64,000 bases of DNA from Actinomycetota bacterium (GCA_902810695.1 CADDYV010000010.1:1-64000), one strand, 5' to 3'. Shown: positions 52,823-63,258, counted from the stretch's first letter. Numbers and translations: made by a program. The notes: generated by a model not told the origin, from the sequence alone.

Positions 52823-53818
52823 CTAGTGCGAGTGCGTCGGAAGCCCGTCGTGGGAGTGAGCGGGAATGCGATGGTGTGTCTCGCCGGCTTCCTGGATAGG
52901 GTCTACGTGGATCGTAGCCTGGGCCAGATACGGCAGGTGGTGCAGGAGATGGTGGTTTACCTCACGAGAGATATCGTGCCCCTCGGACACCGAGAGCTCC
53001 GGTGAGACGGCGACGTTGACCTCCGCTCGCAGCTCGTGTCCCGACCAGCGGGCGCGCACCTCCGCGACCTTCTCGACGCCAGGAACCTGGCCTGCGGCGT
53101 GTTGGATCTCCTCTATGATCTCCGGCTCCACTCCGTCCAGAAGCCTGGTGAAGACCGACTTGCCCGACTCCCAGACGATGAACAGGATGGCGACCGTAAT
53201 AACGAGACCCGCGATCGGGTCCGCGAGCGGGAACCCCAGCCAGACCCCGATGGAGCCTGCAAGAACCGTCAGGCTCGTCCAGCCATCCACCCGCGCATGG
53301 TAGCCGTCGGCCTCCAGCGCGGCGCTCCCGATCCGGCGTCCTGTCCGGATGCGGAAGATGGCGACGGTCTCGTTGCCGAGGAACCCGATCACCGAGGCGA
53401 CCGCAACCGCCCAGAGGAATCCTACCGGCTGCGGGTGGAGCAGACGCTCAATGGACTCGTAGGCGGCGACCACCGCGCTGAAGAGGATCACCAGCACCAC
53501 CATTACCCCGGCCAGATCCTCGATGCGACCATAGCCGGATGGGAAGCGGCGGCTGGGTTTCAGACGGGAGAACGCGAAAGCCACCCACAGCGGTGCGGCA
53601 GTAAGAGCGTCGCCAAAGTTGTGGATCGTGTCCGAGAGCAAGGCGATGCTCCCCGAGAAAAACACCACAGCCGCCTGCAAAAGCGCCGTTACGAAGAGCC
53701 CGGCGAACGACCACTTGACCGCCCGGATCCCGGCTTCGGAAGCGGCGACGGATGGGTCCACTACCCCGTGGGCGTGCGAGTGTTCCTCATGGTCGTGCGA
53801 TTCTCGTTTTCCGAACAC
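52823..53818 (-). CDS. Cation diffusion facilitator (zinc/cobalt-type) exporter
   Basis: 331 residues with six helices and His-rich ends (SHDHEEHSHAHG at the start and HSHDGLPTHSH at the end). The transport site is formed by SDTIHNFGD and ADGYHARVD; the H-x-x-x-D pattern in both favours zinc over cadmium or manganese. A cytoplasmic ferredoxin-like C-terminal domain follows (VPGVEKVAEVRARWSGHELRAEVNVAV). It exports divalent metal from the cell in exchange for protons. Confidence 0.95.
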   Translation of the reverse strand: MFGKRESHDHEEHSHAHGVVDPSVAASEAGIRAVKWSFAGLFVTALLQAAVVFFSGSIALLSDTIHNFGDALTAAPLWVAFAFSRLKPSRRFPSGYGRIEDLAGVMVVLVILFSAVVAAYESIERLLHPQPVGFLWAVAVASVIGFLGNETVAIFRIRTGRRIGSAALEADGYHARVDGWTSLTVLAGSIGVWLGFPLADPIAGLVITVAILFIVWESGKSVFTRLLDGVEPEIIEEIQHAAGQVPGVEKVAEVRARWSGHELRAEVNVAVSPELSVSEGHDISREVNHHLLHHLPYLAQATIHVDPIQEAGETHHRIPAHSHDGLPTHSH

Positions 53819-53904
53819 GCTCCTCCCGAGTTCAGGTTCGCCTGACAGTTCCTGTCAGATACTACACCGTCTCCCGGGACTCTCCACTTGCTCGTATGAA
53901 AACG

Positions 53905-55008
53905 TTACTGCTGACCTCGCGGGAGCGTGCCCAGCTTGACGCCGAAGGTTTTCTTGCTGTTGCCCCTCATTACCGTAATCTTTGCGGTATCTCCGGGCTG
54001 GTAGTTGCGCAGCGCGGAGATCAAATCTCCCGAGTTCTCGATCTGGGTCGAGCCTACCTTCGTTATGACATCCCCGGATTTGAGGCCGGCCTGGTCTGCC
54101 GGGCCTCCCTTTACCACCCGGATTATCGCGCCTTGCTTGGCCGGAACGTGGAACTGTCTGGCGATCTCCGGGGTCAGACTCGCCACCTCGACTCCGAGAT
54201 AGGCGTGGGTGGCGTGTCCGGTCGCGATGATCTGATCCGCCACCGAGGTTGCGGTTGCGGCGGGGATGGCGAACCCGATGCCCTCGACGGGTTGTCCGTT
54301 CTGGGTCTGGGGCAGGTAGGCGACGTTGATCCCCATTACTTCGCCCTCGCGGTTTACCAGGGCGCCGCCGGAGTTGCCGGGCGATATCGCCGCGTCGGTC
54401 TGGATCAGGCCCGTAAGGGACGGGGTCTGCGGGCCGCCGCCCCCGAGCTGCGCGCCGAGATCCCGGTTGAGCCCGCTCACGACGCCCGCGGTAACGGTTG
54501 ACTGGAATCCGGAGGGACTTCCGATGGCGACCGCGAGCTGGCCTACGATGGGACTGTGATCTGTAAACTTCGCCGCCGGGAGGTTATCGCGGTTGACCTT
54601 GACCACGGCGATGTCGGTGTAGGGGTCTCTTCCCACCACCTGCGCCTTCATGGTAGACCCGTCGGCGAAGGCCACGTGGACGCTCCTTGCTCCCTGCACG
54701 ACGTGGTTGTTGGTGATGATGTAGCCGTCCTTGCGATAGATAACGCCGCTGCCGATGCCCTGTTCCTGCGCCGGTCCGAAGGGGGTGTTCTGAATGGCGC
54801 TGACATTTACCTGCACCACGCTCGGGCTAACCTGCGCGGCGACGCGGGCCACAGGCTCGTCCTTGGGGATTTTCGAGGAGACTTTGGGGACTGTCTTGGC
54901 TACGTTCTGGGCTTTCGTGTCGGCGGGATTGCTCTTCCCGCAGCTCGCGAGCAAAACGGCGGCTAGCGCCACGCTCAGCAAAAGGAAGAGTGCTCTCTTG
55001 AACTTCAC
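53905..55008 (-). CDS. HtrA/DegP-type trypsin-like serine protease lipoprotein
   Basis: 367 residues. The leader RALFLLLSVALAAVLLASC ends in a lipobox, so the enzyme sits outside the membrane. The catalytic triad is H102 (TNNHVV), D132 (PYTDIAVV) and S213 (SPGNSGGAL), followed by one PDZ domain (AYLGVEVASL, VKGGPADQAGLKSGDVI). It degrades or refolds damaged envelope proteins under stress. It is divergent from the gene at 55102. Confidence 0.95.
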   Translation of the reverse strand: MKFKRALFLLLSVALAAVLLASCGKSNPADTKAQNVAKTVPKVSSKIPKDEPVARVAAQVSPSVVQVNVSAIQNTPFGPAQEQGIGSGVIYRKDGYIITNNHVVQGARSVHVAFADGSTMKAQVVGRDPYTDIAVVKVNRDNLPAAKFTDHSPIVGQLAVAIGSPSGFQSTVTAGVVSGLNRDLGAQLGGGGPQTPSLTGLIQTDAAISPGNSGGALVNREGEVMGINVAYLPQTQNGQPVEGIGFAIPAATATSVADQIIATGHATHAYLGVEVASLTPEIARQFHVPAKQGAIIRVVKGGPADQAGLKSGDVITKVGSTQIENSGDLISALRNYQPGDTAKITVMRGNSKKTFGVKLGTLPRGQQ

Positions 55009-55101
55009 CTTCTCGAAACCTCCGTGGGAGCTTCGGACCGTTATTCCAAGTCTATACGAAAAGCTCTTCTGATGGTTTCCGTTCGTTGTAACCTAATAAG
55101 T

Positions 55102-55443
55102 ATGGATGCGTCGAACAACAGAAAAGAGGTTCCGGTAGAGCTTGCCCGCGCAGGCGAGGCGAGGCATTTTATCGCCTGGCGAGCCGCTGTTGCGGGGCTT
55201 GGTGGCGGGCACCTGAGCGACTTTGCCACCGCCGCGGAAGCTGTGATCACCGATATATACCTCTCCGGGGTGGAAGGTACGCTCGTGATCGAATCCGAGC
55301 ATACCTCTGAAGAACTCAAAATCTACCTCGCCCACCCGGAGATAAAGAAACGCCGCATGGCGGATCTCGAAGAGATGCTCGACAAATTCCTCGACGGCTA
55401 CGAGATATCCCCGACCAGAGAGGTGCTGATCAAGCGTCTATAG
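55102..55443 (+). CDS. Small conserved-looking protein of unknown function
   Basis: 113 residues from ATG 55102. No signal or membrane helix. It is mixed alpha/beta, with RHFIAWRAAVAGLGGGHLSDFATAAEAVITDIYLSGVEGTLVIESEH forming the core and an acidic helical tail. Parts (a helix with DFATAAEAVITDI) recall the N-box of anti-sigma-factor ATPases, but the ATP-binding G boxes are missing. I do not assign a function. The frame extends upstream to 55024 without a better start. Confidence 0.6.
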   Translation: MDASNNRKEVPVELARAGEARHFIAWRAAVAGLGGGHLSDFATAAEAVITDIYLSGVEGTLVIESEHTSEELKIYLAHPEIKKRRMADLEEMLDKFLDGYEISPTREVLIKRL

Positions 55444-55618
55444 CAAACTATCGACGCTTTCCGCGCGTCCTGGAGAGATGGGATGCTCTGGTCTTCGGCT
55501 GACACTCAGCGGTGCATCGGCCCTGATCGTAGTGCGGGATACCCTGGTTTATCGAGGAGGGCTACATTAACCGCCACGACCTGCCGTATAGATGTGATGT
55601 TATTTGAGCGACGGAGCA

Positions 55619-56242
55619 CTAGGGCTTGAGGTGTATGTATTTCACGGTTGTGGCCGTGTCTCCGAGCCTGATCCTGACGTTCGAAAGGCTGGCTGATTTA
55701 CTGCCGACAACATCAGGGTTGGGGTGAGAGCCGAAAGCTTTGAGGTCGAAGTTGACCGTTCCTTTCTTGGTTTCACCGGGTGCCAGGAGACCTTCTTTGG
55801 TGAATAGCAGATCCTTTTTGGGCGATATGTACTCGGTGTTGAGGTCTGCGGACGGGATATTCAAGAGTCCTTTTTTGTCGCGGAGGATGATCGAGTGGTC
55901 GGATAACGTAATGGGGTACTTGGAGATGTTTTTGGCGGTGAAATTTACGACGAGGAAGTCACCGCGGTTAGCGGTCGGGGGCTCGGTGAACTGGTTCAAC
56001 TGATCCGTCCGAATGACGTTGCTCACAGTCCACCTCACGCCGCCAGCGGTTAGGGTCTGACCGACGTGGATCGTTTGACCGCTCGGCTTGCGGAATTTAG
56101 TACCAAATCCTGCCTGATTCCCTGATAGAGGCTCCGAAACGAGGTTCTTTCCCGAATATTCCCGGAGTATGCCGAGGGAGCCGATCACGATGGCTACCGC
56201 GAACAGGATCAGTCCCAGCATACCCGCCATAGTTCTCACCAC
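55619..56242 (-). CDS. DUF4352-like membrane-anchored protein
   Basis: 207 residues from GTG 56242. An N-terminal helix (MAGMLGLILFAVAIVIGSLGIL) is followed by an Ig-like DUF4352 domain: TIHVGQTLTAGGVRWTVSNVIRTD, NRGDFLVVNFTAKNISKYPITLSDHSIIL, and LAPGETKKGTVNFDLKA. Such domains lie outside the membrane in many Gram-positive lipoproteins. Function unknown. The 260 bp upstream, before the SDR gene, hold only AT-rich promoter-like sequence. Confidence 0.8.
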   Translation of the reverse strand: MVRTMAGMLGLILFAVAIVIGSLGILREYSGKNLVSEPLSGNQAGFGTKFRKPSGQTIHVGQTLTAGGVRWTVSNVIRTDQLNQFTEPPTANRGDFLVVNFTAKNISKYPITLSDHSIILRDKKGLLNIPSADLNTEYISPKKDLLFTKEGLLAPGETKKGTVNFDLKAFGSHPNPDVVGSKSASLSNVRIRLGDTATTVKYIHLKP

Positions 56243-56504
56243 GGTTTTACCCTTCCTTCCCCAACCCGAACTCTCCGGATGGACCGCTCACGATGTTCCG
56301 TCCCGCGCCTCACAACCTTTATACAAATAGTTTACGACCCAGCGTACTTTTTATCAGCACCGACCAAGCCTGGCGATCTATCTACCCAGGCCAGACCTGG
56401 AGGAAACTTGAGTGTACTTTAGAAAACAGAACCGTATTTTGGTATCTTAAAAACAGTCGGAAAGTCCGGGCGTGTTACGTCGCCGGGTGCAAACTTGAAG
56501 AGGG

Positions 56505-57512
56505 ATGGATCTTATGGAATCTCGAAATGGGAACGAGGTGGTTGTTGTTACAGGTGCCTCGGCGGGAGTAGGACGTGCTGTTGCGAGGGAATTCGCTTCA
56601 CATGGCGCCCACGTGGGGTTGCTGGCGCGGGGGGAAGAGGGGCTCGAAGGCGCCAGGAGAGACGTCGAGGCGGCGGGTGGCAAGGCGCTTGCGCTCCCTA
56701 CCGATGTCTCCGACCATGAACAGGTAGAGGATGCTGCAGAGAGGGTGGAGCGGGAGTTCGGGCCTATAGACATCTGGGTCAACGATGCCATCGCAGTCGT
56801 GTTCGCGCCTTTCTGGGAGATCCCGGCGGAAGACTTCAAAAGGTCCACCGAGGTATGTTATCTCGGGACGGCCAACGGGACGAGAGCCGCTCTCAAGCGC
56901 ATGAGAGAACGGGATCGGGGGACCATCGTGCAGGTGGGGTCCGCGCTCTCCTACCGGGCGATACCGTTGCAGTCGGCCTACTGTGGCTCCAAACACGCCA
57001 TAAGGGGGTTCACCGACTCGGTGAGAACCGAGCTGATGCACGAAAATTCGGGCATCCACATCACTATGGTGCAGCTTCCCGCGGTCAACACCCCACAGTT
57101 CTCCATCTCCAAGGCATTGCTGCCCAACCATCCCCAGCCGGTGCCCCCGATCTACCAGCCCGAGGTACCCGCGAAGGCTATCTACTGGGCCGCTCACCAC
57201 AGGCGGCGCGAGATCTACGTCGGAACTTCATCCGTGGCGGTAATACTGGGCAACAAGCTCTTCCCCGCCCTCGCAGACCGCTATCTTGCCAGAACGGGCT
57301 ACGATTCCCAGCAAACTTCGGAGCCGGTGGACGAAAACCGCCCGAATAACCTCTACAATCCGGTTGCGGGGGACCACGGAGCCCACGGCATCTTCGATGA
57401 AGAGTCGCACTCAGAGAGTCCTCAACTCTGGGCGACGACCCACCGGAGCTGGCTCGTCGCCGGGGCGCTCGGTCTCGCCGGGGCCGCATATGCCGCCGCC
57501 AGGAAGCTGTAA
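56505..57512 (+). CDS. Short-chain dehydrogenase/reductase with C-terminal helix
   Basis: 335 residues. It has the Rossmann motif [13 protein letters not shown], the NNAG-equivalent region altered to WVNDAIA, the catalytic Ser in [22 protein letters not shown] with Tyr and Lys, and a C-terminal tail of about 60 residues ending in a hydrophobic helix ([16 protein letters not shown]). This matches a known SDR subgroup with a membrane-tether tail. Substrate unknown. ATG 56505 or 56514 after AAGAGGG. It begins a cluster with the next two genes. Confidence 0.9.
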   Translation: MDLMESRNGNEVVVVTGASAGVGRAVAREFASHGAHVGLLARGEEGLEGARRDVEAAGGKALALPTDVSDHEQVEDAAERVEREFGPIDIWVNDAIAVVFAPFWEIPAEDFKRSTEVCYLGTANGTRAALKRMRERDRGTIVQVGSALSYRAIPLQSAYCGSKHAIRGFTDSVRTELMHENSGIHITMVQLPAVNTPQFSISKALLPNHPQPVPPIYQPEVPAKAIYWAAHHRRREIYVGTSSVAVILGNKLFPALADRYLARTGYDSQQTSEPVDENRPNNLYNPVAGDHGAHGIFDEESHSESPQLWATTHRSWLVAGALGLAGAAYAAARKL

Positions 57513-57539
57513 GCCAGCGTAGTAGGGATCGAGGAAGAG

Positions 57540-57878
57540 ATGAAGAGAGTTGCTATCGCACGTACCCTCTACGGCGCGACCCTGCTCCTGGCCCCGAATC
57601 TCCTGATCGGGGCGGTTTCCAGCAGAGAGGCGAGCGGAGCATCCGTAACGGTCGCCCGCATCCTCGGTGCCCGCCACCTGATGCAGGCGCTCACCCTGGA
57701 GCGTAGCGCGAGCCGTTTATGGCTTGGCGTTGGAGCGGCGGTGGACGGCCTGCACTCCTTGAGTATGGTGGCTCTCGCGGCCCTGAGCGGCGGCTACCGG
57801 CGGCCCGCGGCGTATGATGCGGTGTTCGCGGGACTGCTGGCCCTGAGCGGAATTCGGGAGGTCCAGAATGCCCGGTAA
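57540..57878 (+). CDS. Small membrane protein of unknown function
   Basis: 112 residues with three or four hydrophobic segments (IARTLYGATLLLAPNLLIGAV, VARILGARHLMQAL, LWLGVGAAVDGLHSLSMVALAAL, AYDAVFAGLLALSGI). GAGGAAGAG lies upstream. Its end overlaps the start of the GH15 gene by 11 bp, so the two are co-translated. It has no recognised domain. Confidence 0.8.
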   Translation: MKRVAIARTLYGATLLLAPNLLIGAVSSREASGASVTVARILGARHLMQALTLERSASRLWLGVGAAVDGLHSLSMVALAALSGGYRRPAAYDAVFAGLLALSGIREVQNAR

Positions 57879-59658
57879 CCCGTACCCGCCTATCGGGGAC
57901 TACGCCCTGATCGCCGACAGCAACTCTGTGGCGCTGGTCTCGCGCGAGGGCTCGGTTGACTGGTGCTGTATCCAGCGCCTCGATTCGGGGAGTTGCTTCG
58001 GACGCCTGCTCGACTGGGGGCAGGGAGGGTATTGCTCCATCCGTCCTGCCGGGGACGAGTGGCAGATATCCCGCCGCTACCTCGACGGCACGCTCGTTCT
58101 GGAGACGACCTTTCAGGTGCCCGGCGGCGAGGCGCGCCTCTTGGATTGCTTCACCCTCCCGGCGAGCATGGAGGACTACCCTTACCGCCAGCTGTTGCGC
58201 ATCGTGGAGGGGGTGCGGGGGCACGTCGAGCTGAAGCTGGAGATAGCACCTCGCTTTGACTACGGCGACATAGAGCCCTGGCTGAGGCGCGAGGACATCA
58301 AGCTCTACAGCGCCATCGGGGGCAATGACGGACTTTTGATCTCCTCTGACGCCGAGCTTTCCGCTGTGGACAATCACGATCTCGAAGCCACCGTAGAAGT
58401 ACAGGCTGGCGAGAGGGTGCGGCTCTCGATGGTCTCCGTACCTCCGGAGCAACTCGACCGGGATACGCCCGAGGCGCCCAAGCCTGAAGAGCTCGACCGC
58501 AGGCTCGAAGAGACCATTGAGTGGTGGAGAAGCTGGTCAGACGGGCTGCGGTTCGAAGGATCTCACCGGCCCGGAGTCCTACGCTCGGCCATTACCATAA
58601 AGGCGCTGATGAACGAGATGACCGGGGCCATAGCCGCCGCCGCGACCACTTCGTTGCCTGAAGTGCCCGGCGGGAGCCTCAACTGGGACTACCGCTACAG
58701 TTGGATCCGGGACTCCTTCTTCTCCGTGCGCTCTCTGGCCGAGGTGGGTTTCGTAGAAGAGGCCGACGCCTTCCGGCGCTTCGTGGAGCGCAGCTCTGCG
58801 GGCAGCGCCAGGAAGCTGCAGATTATGTACGGCGTGGGCGGCGAGAGGCGCTTGACCGAGTGGGAGATAGACTACCTGGAGGGCTACCGGGGAGCGAGAC
58901 CCGTGAGGGCGGGTAACGCCGCTTCCACCCAGCTACAGCTCGGGGTCTTCGGGCAACTGCTGGAACTCTCCTGGCGCTGGCACAGGCGCGGCAACTCCCC
59001 CGACGACGACTACTGGCGCTTCATCGTGGACCTGGTGGACACCGCCGCCGAGAGGTGGAAGGAACCAGATGCCGGTATATGGGAGAAACGGGGAGAGCCA
59101 GAGCACTTCGTCTTCTCCAAGGCGTCTTGCTGGACGGCGCTCGATAGGGGAATCAGGCTGGCCGAAGAGTGCATGAGAAGAGCCCCCACCAGACGCTGGG
59201 AGAAGACCCGCGATGAGATCCGGGAGGCCATAGAGAAAGAGGGTTACGACAAAGAGCGCGGCGTGTTCGTAAGAGCCTTCGGCGGCAAGGAGCTTGATGC
59301 CGCACTCCTCCTTCTGCCGGAAATAGGTTTCGTGGAGTATCAGGACGAGCGGATGGTTCGCACCGCCGAAGCCATCCGCGAAGACCTCGAAGAGGACGGA
59401 CTGATCCTGCGCTACCACAGCGACACGGGGGAGGGCGTTTTTCTCGCCTGCTCTTTCTGGCTCGCCGAATGCCTGGCCCGGCAGGGGAGATCGGAGGAAG
59501 CGCAGAAATTTTTCGACCGGGCTCTCACCACCGGCAACGACCTGGGACTCTTCTCCGAGGAATACGACACCGAAAACAAAGAACTTCTGGGCAATTTCCC
59601 CCAGGGGTTGACCCATCTCGCGCACATCTCCGCGGCGGTGGCTCTGGCCGATTCATAA
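57868..59658 (+). CDS. Glycoside hydrolase family 15 (glucoamylase/trehalase type)
   Basis: 596 residues, cytoplasmic. The N-terminal super-sandwich domain (PPIGDYALIADSNSVALVSREGSVDWCCIQRLDSGSCFGRLLD) precedes an (alpha/alpha)6 barrel with LNWDYRYSWIRDSFFSVRSL. The catalytic general acid is E406 in GIWEKRGEPEHFVFSK and the base is E564 or E565 in LGLFSEEYD. The N-terminal form and absence of a signal peptide match actinobacterial GH15 trehalases and glucosidases that act on internal trehalose or maltodextrin. The final NFPQGLTHLAHI is standard. Confidence 0.93.
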   Translation: MPGNPYPPIGDYALIADSNSVALVSREGSVDWCCIQRLDSGSCFGRLLDWGQGGYCSIRPAGDEWQISRRYLDGTLVLETTFQVPGGEARLLDCFTLPASMEDYPYRQLLRIVEGVRGHVELKLEIAPRFDYGDIEPWLRREDIKLYSAIGGNDGLLISSDAELSAVDNHDLEATVEVQAGERVRLSMVSVPPEQLDRDTPEAPKPEELDRRLEETIEWWRSWSDGLRFEGSHRPGVLRSAITIKALMNEMTGAIAAAATTSLPEVPGGSLNWDYRYSWIRDSFFSVRSLAEVGFVEEADAFRRFVERSSAGSARKLQIMYGVGGERRLTEWEIDYLEGYRGARPVRAGNAASTQLQLGVFGQLLELSWRWHRRGNSPDDDYWRFIVDLVDTAAERWKEPDAGIWEKRGEPEHFVFSKASCWTALDRGIRLAEECMRRAPTRRWEKTRDEIREAIEKEGYDKERGVFVRAFGGKELDAALLLLPEIGFVEYQDERMVRTAEAIREDLEEDGLILRYHSDTGEGVFLACSFWLAECLARQGRSEEAQKFFDRALTTGNDLGLFSEEYDTENKELLGNFPQGLTHLAHISAAVALADS

Positions 59659-59797
59659 TGCCGGAAAACTCTACTTCGTAGAACGGCAAATCATTTCACT
59701 GAGCCCGGACGAAGGAGGCTGTACAACTTAGAGCATCGCTGGCGGCCGCAGCTATGTGGGCTTGCCGCTGTTTTCGATACTGAGGCAGGATGCTCGG

Positions 59798-61525
59798 ATG
59801 GACAGAGAACTCTTTCGTCAGATAAAACCGGCGCGGATCTTCCTGGCCCTTACGGTCGCTCTCGGCGTTCTCGGAGCGGCGGCGACCATAGCCCAGATGA
59901 CTTTCCTGAGTGAAGTCGTGAGCCGGGTGTTTATGGGCGACGAGAATCTGGGACGGGTCGAGGGTTTGATCTTCCTGCTCCTTGCCGCCATCGTGGTGCG
60001 CGCGGCGCTCGTCTGGGCTCGGGAGGTCGTAGGCCAGCGAGGGGCAATCCAGATCAAGACCAAGCTTCGGGAGAGGCTGTTCTCGCATCTGATGAGGCTC
60101 GGCCCCACCTACACGAAAAACGAGCGTACCGGTGAGCTGGTCTCCACTGCGGTCGAGGGGATCGAGAGGCTCGATGCATACTTCGGGCGCTACATGCCCC
60201 AGGTTCTCTTGAGTCTGCTCGTACCGCTTATGATCTTTGTCTACCTGGTGCAGGTTGACTGGATCAGCGCCCTCCTGCTCGTGGGGAGCGCGCCCGTGAT
60301 CCCGATACTGATGATCGCCGTCGGCAAACATTCCGAGAGACACATCCAGCGCCAGTGGCTCGCTCTCTCCCGCCTGAGCGCCTATTTTCTGGACACCCTC
60401 CAGGGCTTGACTACCCTCAAGGCGTTCGGGCGCAGCCGGGCCGAGAGCGAGACGGTGGCGAAGGTGGGAGAGCGTTTCCGCAAGAGGACGATGAAGGTGC
60501 TGCGCTACGCCTTCGCCTCCGGACTGGTGCTGGAGTTCATGGTCTCCATCGCCATCGCGCTCGTGGCCGTGGAACTCGGCGTGAGGCTGCTGCGCGGCGA
60601 CATCTCCTTCCAGCCGGCGTTTTTGATCCTGCTCCTCGCCCCGGAGTTCTACCGCCCGCTGCGCGAGCTCGGCACCCACCGCCACGCCGGAATGGAGGGC
60701 AAGGCCGCAAGCGGCCAGATCTTCGAGATCCTGAACACCCCCGCTCCGGTAAGCGGTGGCGATGCTTACCCAAGGGAAATCCAGAATCAACTGACCATCA
60801 GGCTGGATAGTGTGAGATTCTCCTATCCGGATGGCTCACGCCCAGCGCTCTCCGGGGTGAGCCTCGATCTCCCAGTGGGAACCACTACGGCGCTGGTCGG
60901 GCGCAGCGGCGCGGGAAAGAGCACGCTCGCCAATCTGCTGCTGCGTTTCCTGGAGCCCAGCGAGGGCGATATCCTGGCAAACGGGCTCCCGATCATGGGT
61001 CTCCCCGTCGAAAACTGGCGGGAACATGTGGCGCTGGTACCCCAGAGACCACATCTGTTCTACGGCACGGTGCTGGAAAATATCCGGCTCGCCCGGCCCG
61101 GCGCTACCCCCGAGGAGGTGCAGCGGGCGGCCGAGCTTGCCGGAGCGGACGGGTTCATCCGCCGCCTGCCCGAAGGTTACGATACCCAGATCGGGGAGCG
61201 TGGCGCGCGTCTTTCCGGGGGAGAGGCACAGAGGGTGGCGATAGCCCGCGCCTTCCTCAAGGACGCCCCGCTGCTCGTGCTGGACGAGCCCACCTCCAGC
61301 CTCGATCCGAAAAGCGAGAGGCTCGTCCGCCAGGCGATAGAGAGGCTGAGTAAGGGACGGACCACGCTCATCATCGCCCACCGCCTGAACACCGTCTACA
61401 GCGCGGACCGGATCGCCGTCCTCGAAGACGGCCATCTGCGTGAGGTGGGAACGCACGAGGAGTTGCTGGAGCGCAGCACCCTGTACGCCGGGCTGGTAAA
61501 CGCGCCGGAGCGTGTAACGACATGA
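59798..61525 (+). CDS. cydD: Thiol/haem ABC exporter subunit CydD
   Basis: A 575-residue ABC half-transporter: six-helix domain (ARIFLALTVALGVLGAAATIAQM onward), then ATPase with Walker A GRSGAGKST, signature LSGGEAQRVAIARAF and Walker B LLVLDEPTSS. CydD pairs with CydC to export glutathione/cysteine, or by newer work haem, needed to assemble cytochrome bd. ATG 59798 fits the family start; GTG 59756 would add 14 residues. It overlaps cydC by ATGA. No cydAB is in the window. Confidence 0.9.
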   Translation: MDRELFRQIKPARIFLALTVALGVLGAAATIAQMTFLSEVVSRVFMGDENLGRVEGLIFLLLAAIVVRAALVWAREVVGQRGAIQIKTKLRERLFSHLMRLGPTYTKNERTGELVSTAVEGIERLDAYFGRYMPQVLLSLLVPLMIFVYLVQVDWISALLLVGSAPVIPILMIAVGKHSERHIQRQWLALSRLSAYFLDTLQGLTTLKAFGRSRAESETVAKVGERFRKRTMKVLRYAFASGLVLEFMVSIAIALVAVELGVRLLRGDISFQPAFLILLLAPEFYRPLRELGTHRHAGMEGKAASGQIFEILNTPAPVSGGDAYPREIQNQLTIRLDSVRFSYPDGSRPALSGVSLDLPVGTTTALVGRSGAGKSTLANLLLRFLEPSEGDILANGLPIMGLPVENWREHVALVPQRPHLFYGTVLENIRLARPGATPEEVQRAAELAGADGFIRRLPEGYDTQIGERGARLSGGEAQRVAIARAFLKDAPLLVLDEPTSSLDPKSERLVRQAIERLSKGRTTLIIAHRLNTVYSADRIAVLEDGHLREVGTHEELLERSTLYAGLVNAPERVTT

Positions 61526-63258
61526 GGGTGTTGCTGCGGCTGCTAGGGTTTCTCGGCGCCCATCCCTGGCGGGCTGCGCTCGCCGTTCTGCTCGGGGTGG
61601 CTACGGTGGCGAGCAATGTGGGGCTCCTGGCGTTGTCTGCGTTTCTTATCGCCGCTGCCGCCCTCAAGCCCGAGCTGGCAGCCCTGAGCGTGCCGATCTA
61701 CCTGGTCCGCTTTTTCGGGGTCTCCAGGGGATTCGCCCGCTACGCCGAACGAGTGGTCTCCCACGACGTTACCTTCAGGCTGCTCCGGAATCTGCGCATC
61801 TGGTTTTACGAGCGTCTCGAACCGCTCGCCCCGTCGCGGCTGCTGGAGCACCACAGCGGCGACCTGCTCGACCGGGCCGTGGAGGATGTGGACGAACTGC
61901 AAAATGTCTATCTCAGGATCTTCTCTCCCATCCTCGTCGCGGCCTTTACCGTATCGGCCACCTTCGCCGTGTTCTGGGTTTTCTCCCCGCTGCTGGCGTT
62001 CGTCGCCCTTGGATTCCTGGTTGCTGCTGGCGTGGGCGTGCCGCTTCTGGTAGATGCTCTGGCGCGGCGCACCGGACGGCAGCAGGTAGAGCTTCGGGCC
62101 GAACTCAGCGCCCAGCTCGTTGACAGCGTACAGGGGGTGCAGGATTTGCTCGCCTTCGGAGCGGAGAAGGAGCGGCGGGACAGGATCTCTGAAATCAACC
62201 GCAAGCTCGCGCGTGCCCAGCGGAGGATGGCCCTGATAGAGGGCCTGCAGGGTTCCCTCAACGACTTGCTCTCCAACCTGGCGATGCTGGTGCTGCTCGT
62301 CCTGGCGATACCGCTGGTCAGCGGTGGTGAGATCCGGGGTGTCTACCTGGCTTTTCTCGCGCTGGTGATCCTGGGCAGCTTCGAGGCGATAACTCCTCTG
62401 GGGAGTGCCTTCCAGTTCCTCGGGCGTTCGCTCTCGGCGGCGGGAAGATTGTTCGAGATCGCAGACGAGGAGCCGCAGGTCAGGGACCCGCAGAACCCCG
62501 CGCCCGTACCGGAGAGGCCGGGCCTGGAGTTCCGCCGTGTAACCTTCTCCTACTCCAATAGCGGGTCCAAAGCGCTCGATGATGTCTCCTTCGAGATCAA
62601 AGCCGGAAGCCGCGTCGCGGTGGTCGGACCGAGCGGTTCGGGCAAGAGCACCCTGGCGAGGCTTGCCCTGAGATTCTGGGACCCGGATGGGGGAGAGGTC
62701 CTGCTCGGCGGGCGCGACGTTCGCGAGTACGCCCAGGAGGATCTGCGCGAGAAGATCGGGCTCGTCGCCCAGGACACCCACATCTTCAACGGTACCCTGC
62801 GCCGCAACCTGCTCCTCGCCAGGCCCGAAGCAACGCAGCGGGAGCTGGAGCGGGCAGTAGAAGCGGCGCGGCTCGGCGGACTCGTGGAGAGCCTGCCGGA
62901 GGGTCTGGATAGCTGGGTTGGAGAGCAGGGCTTGAGGATCTCCGGGGGGGAGAGGCAGCGGCTCGCCGTTGCGCGGGCATTGCTGAAGAACGCTCCGATT
63001 TTGCTCCTGGATGAGCCGACCGCCAACCTCGATACCGTGACGGAACAGGAGCTTCTGGGTTCTATCCGCGAGATGGTGCAGGACAGGACGACCCTGCTCA
63101 TAACCCACCGGCTCGTGGGCATGGAGGGTATGGATGAGATCCTGGTCCTCGATAAAGGCCGAATCGTCGAGCGCGGCACCCACGCCGAACTGCTGAGATC
63201 CAGCGGCCTCTACAGGCAGATGTACGACACCCAGAGGGAAATGCTGGCTGCGGCATGA
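61522..63258 (+). CDS. cydC: Thiol/haem ABC exporter subunit CydC
   Basis: The 578-residue partner half-transporter. The membrane domain has the CydC-typical FGVSRGFARYAERVVSHDVTFRLLRNLR segment. The ATPase has Walker A GPSGSGKST, signature ISGGERQRLAVARAL, Walker B ILLLDEPTANLD and the H-loop ITHRL. Its start and stop overlap cydD and the next gene by ATGA-type junctions, so all three are translationally coupled. Confidence 0.92.
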   Translation: MRVLLRLLGFLGAHPWRAALAVLLGVATVASNVGLLALSAFLIAAAALKPELAALSVPIYLVRFFGVSRGFARYAERVVSHDVTFRLLRNLRIWFYERLEPLAPSRLLEHHSGDLLDRAVEDVDELQNVYLRIFSPILVAAFTVSATFAVFWVFSPLLAFVALGFLVAAGVGVPLLVDALARRTGRQQVELRAELSAQLVDSVQGVQDLLAFGAEKERRDRISEINRKLARAQRRMALIEGLQGSLNDLLSNLAMLVLLVLAIPLVSGGEIRGVYLAFLALVILGSFEAITPLGSAFQFLGRSLSAAGRLFEIADEEPQVRDPQNPAPVPERPGLEFRRVTFSYSNSGSKALDDVSFEIKAGSRVAVVGPSGSGKSTLARLALRFWDPDGGEVLLGGRDVREYAQEDLREKIGLVAQDTHIFNGTLRRNLLLARPEATQRELERAVEAARLGGLVESLPEGLDSWVGEQGLRISGGERQRLAVARALLKNAPILLLDEPTANLDTVTEQELLGSIREMVQDRTTLLITHRLVGMEGMDEILVLDKGRIVERGTHAELLRSSGLYRQMYDTQREMLAAA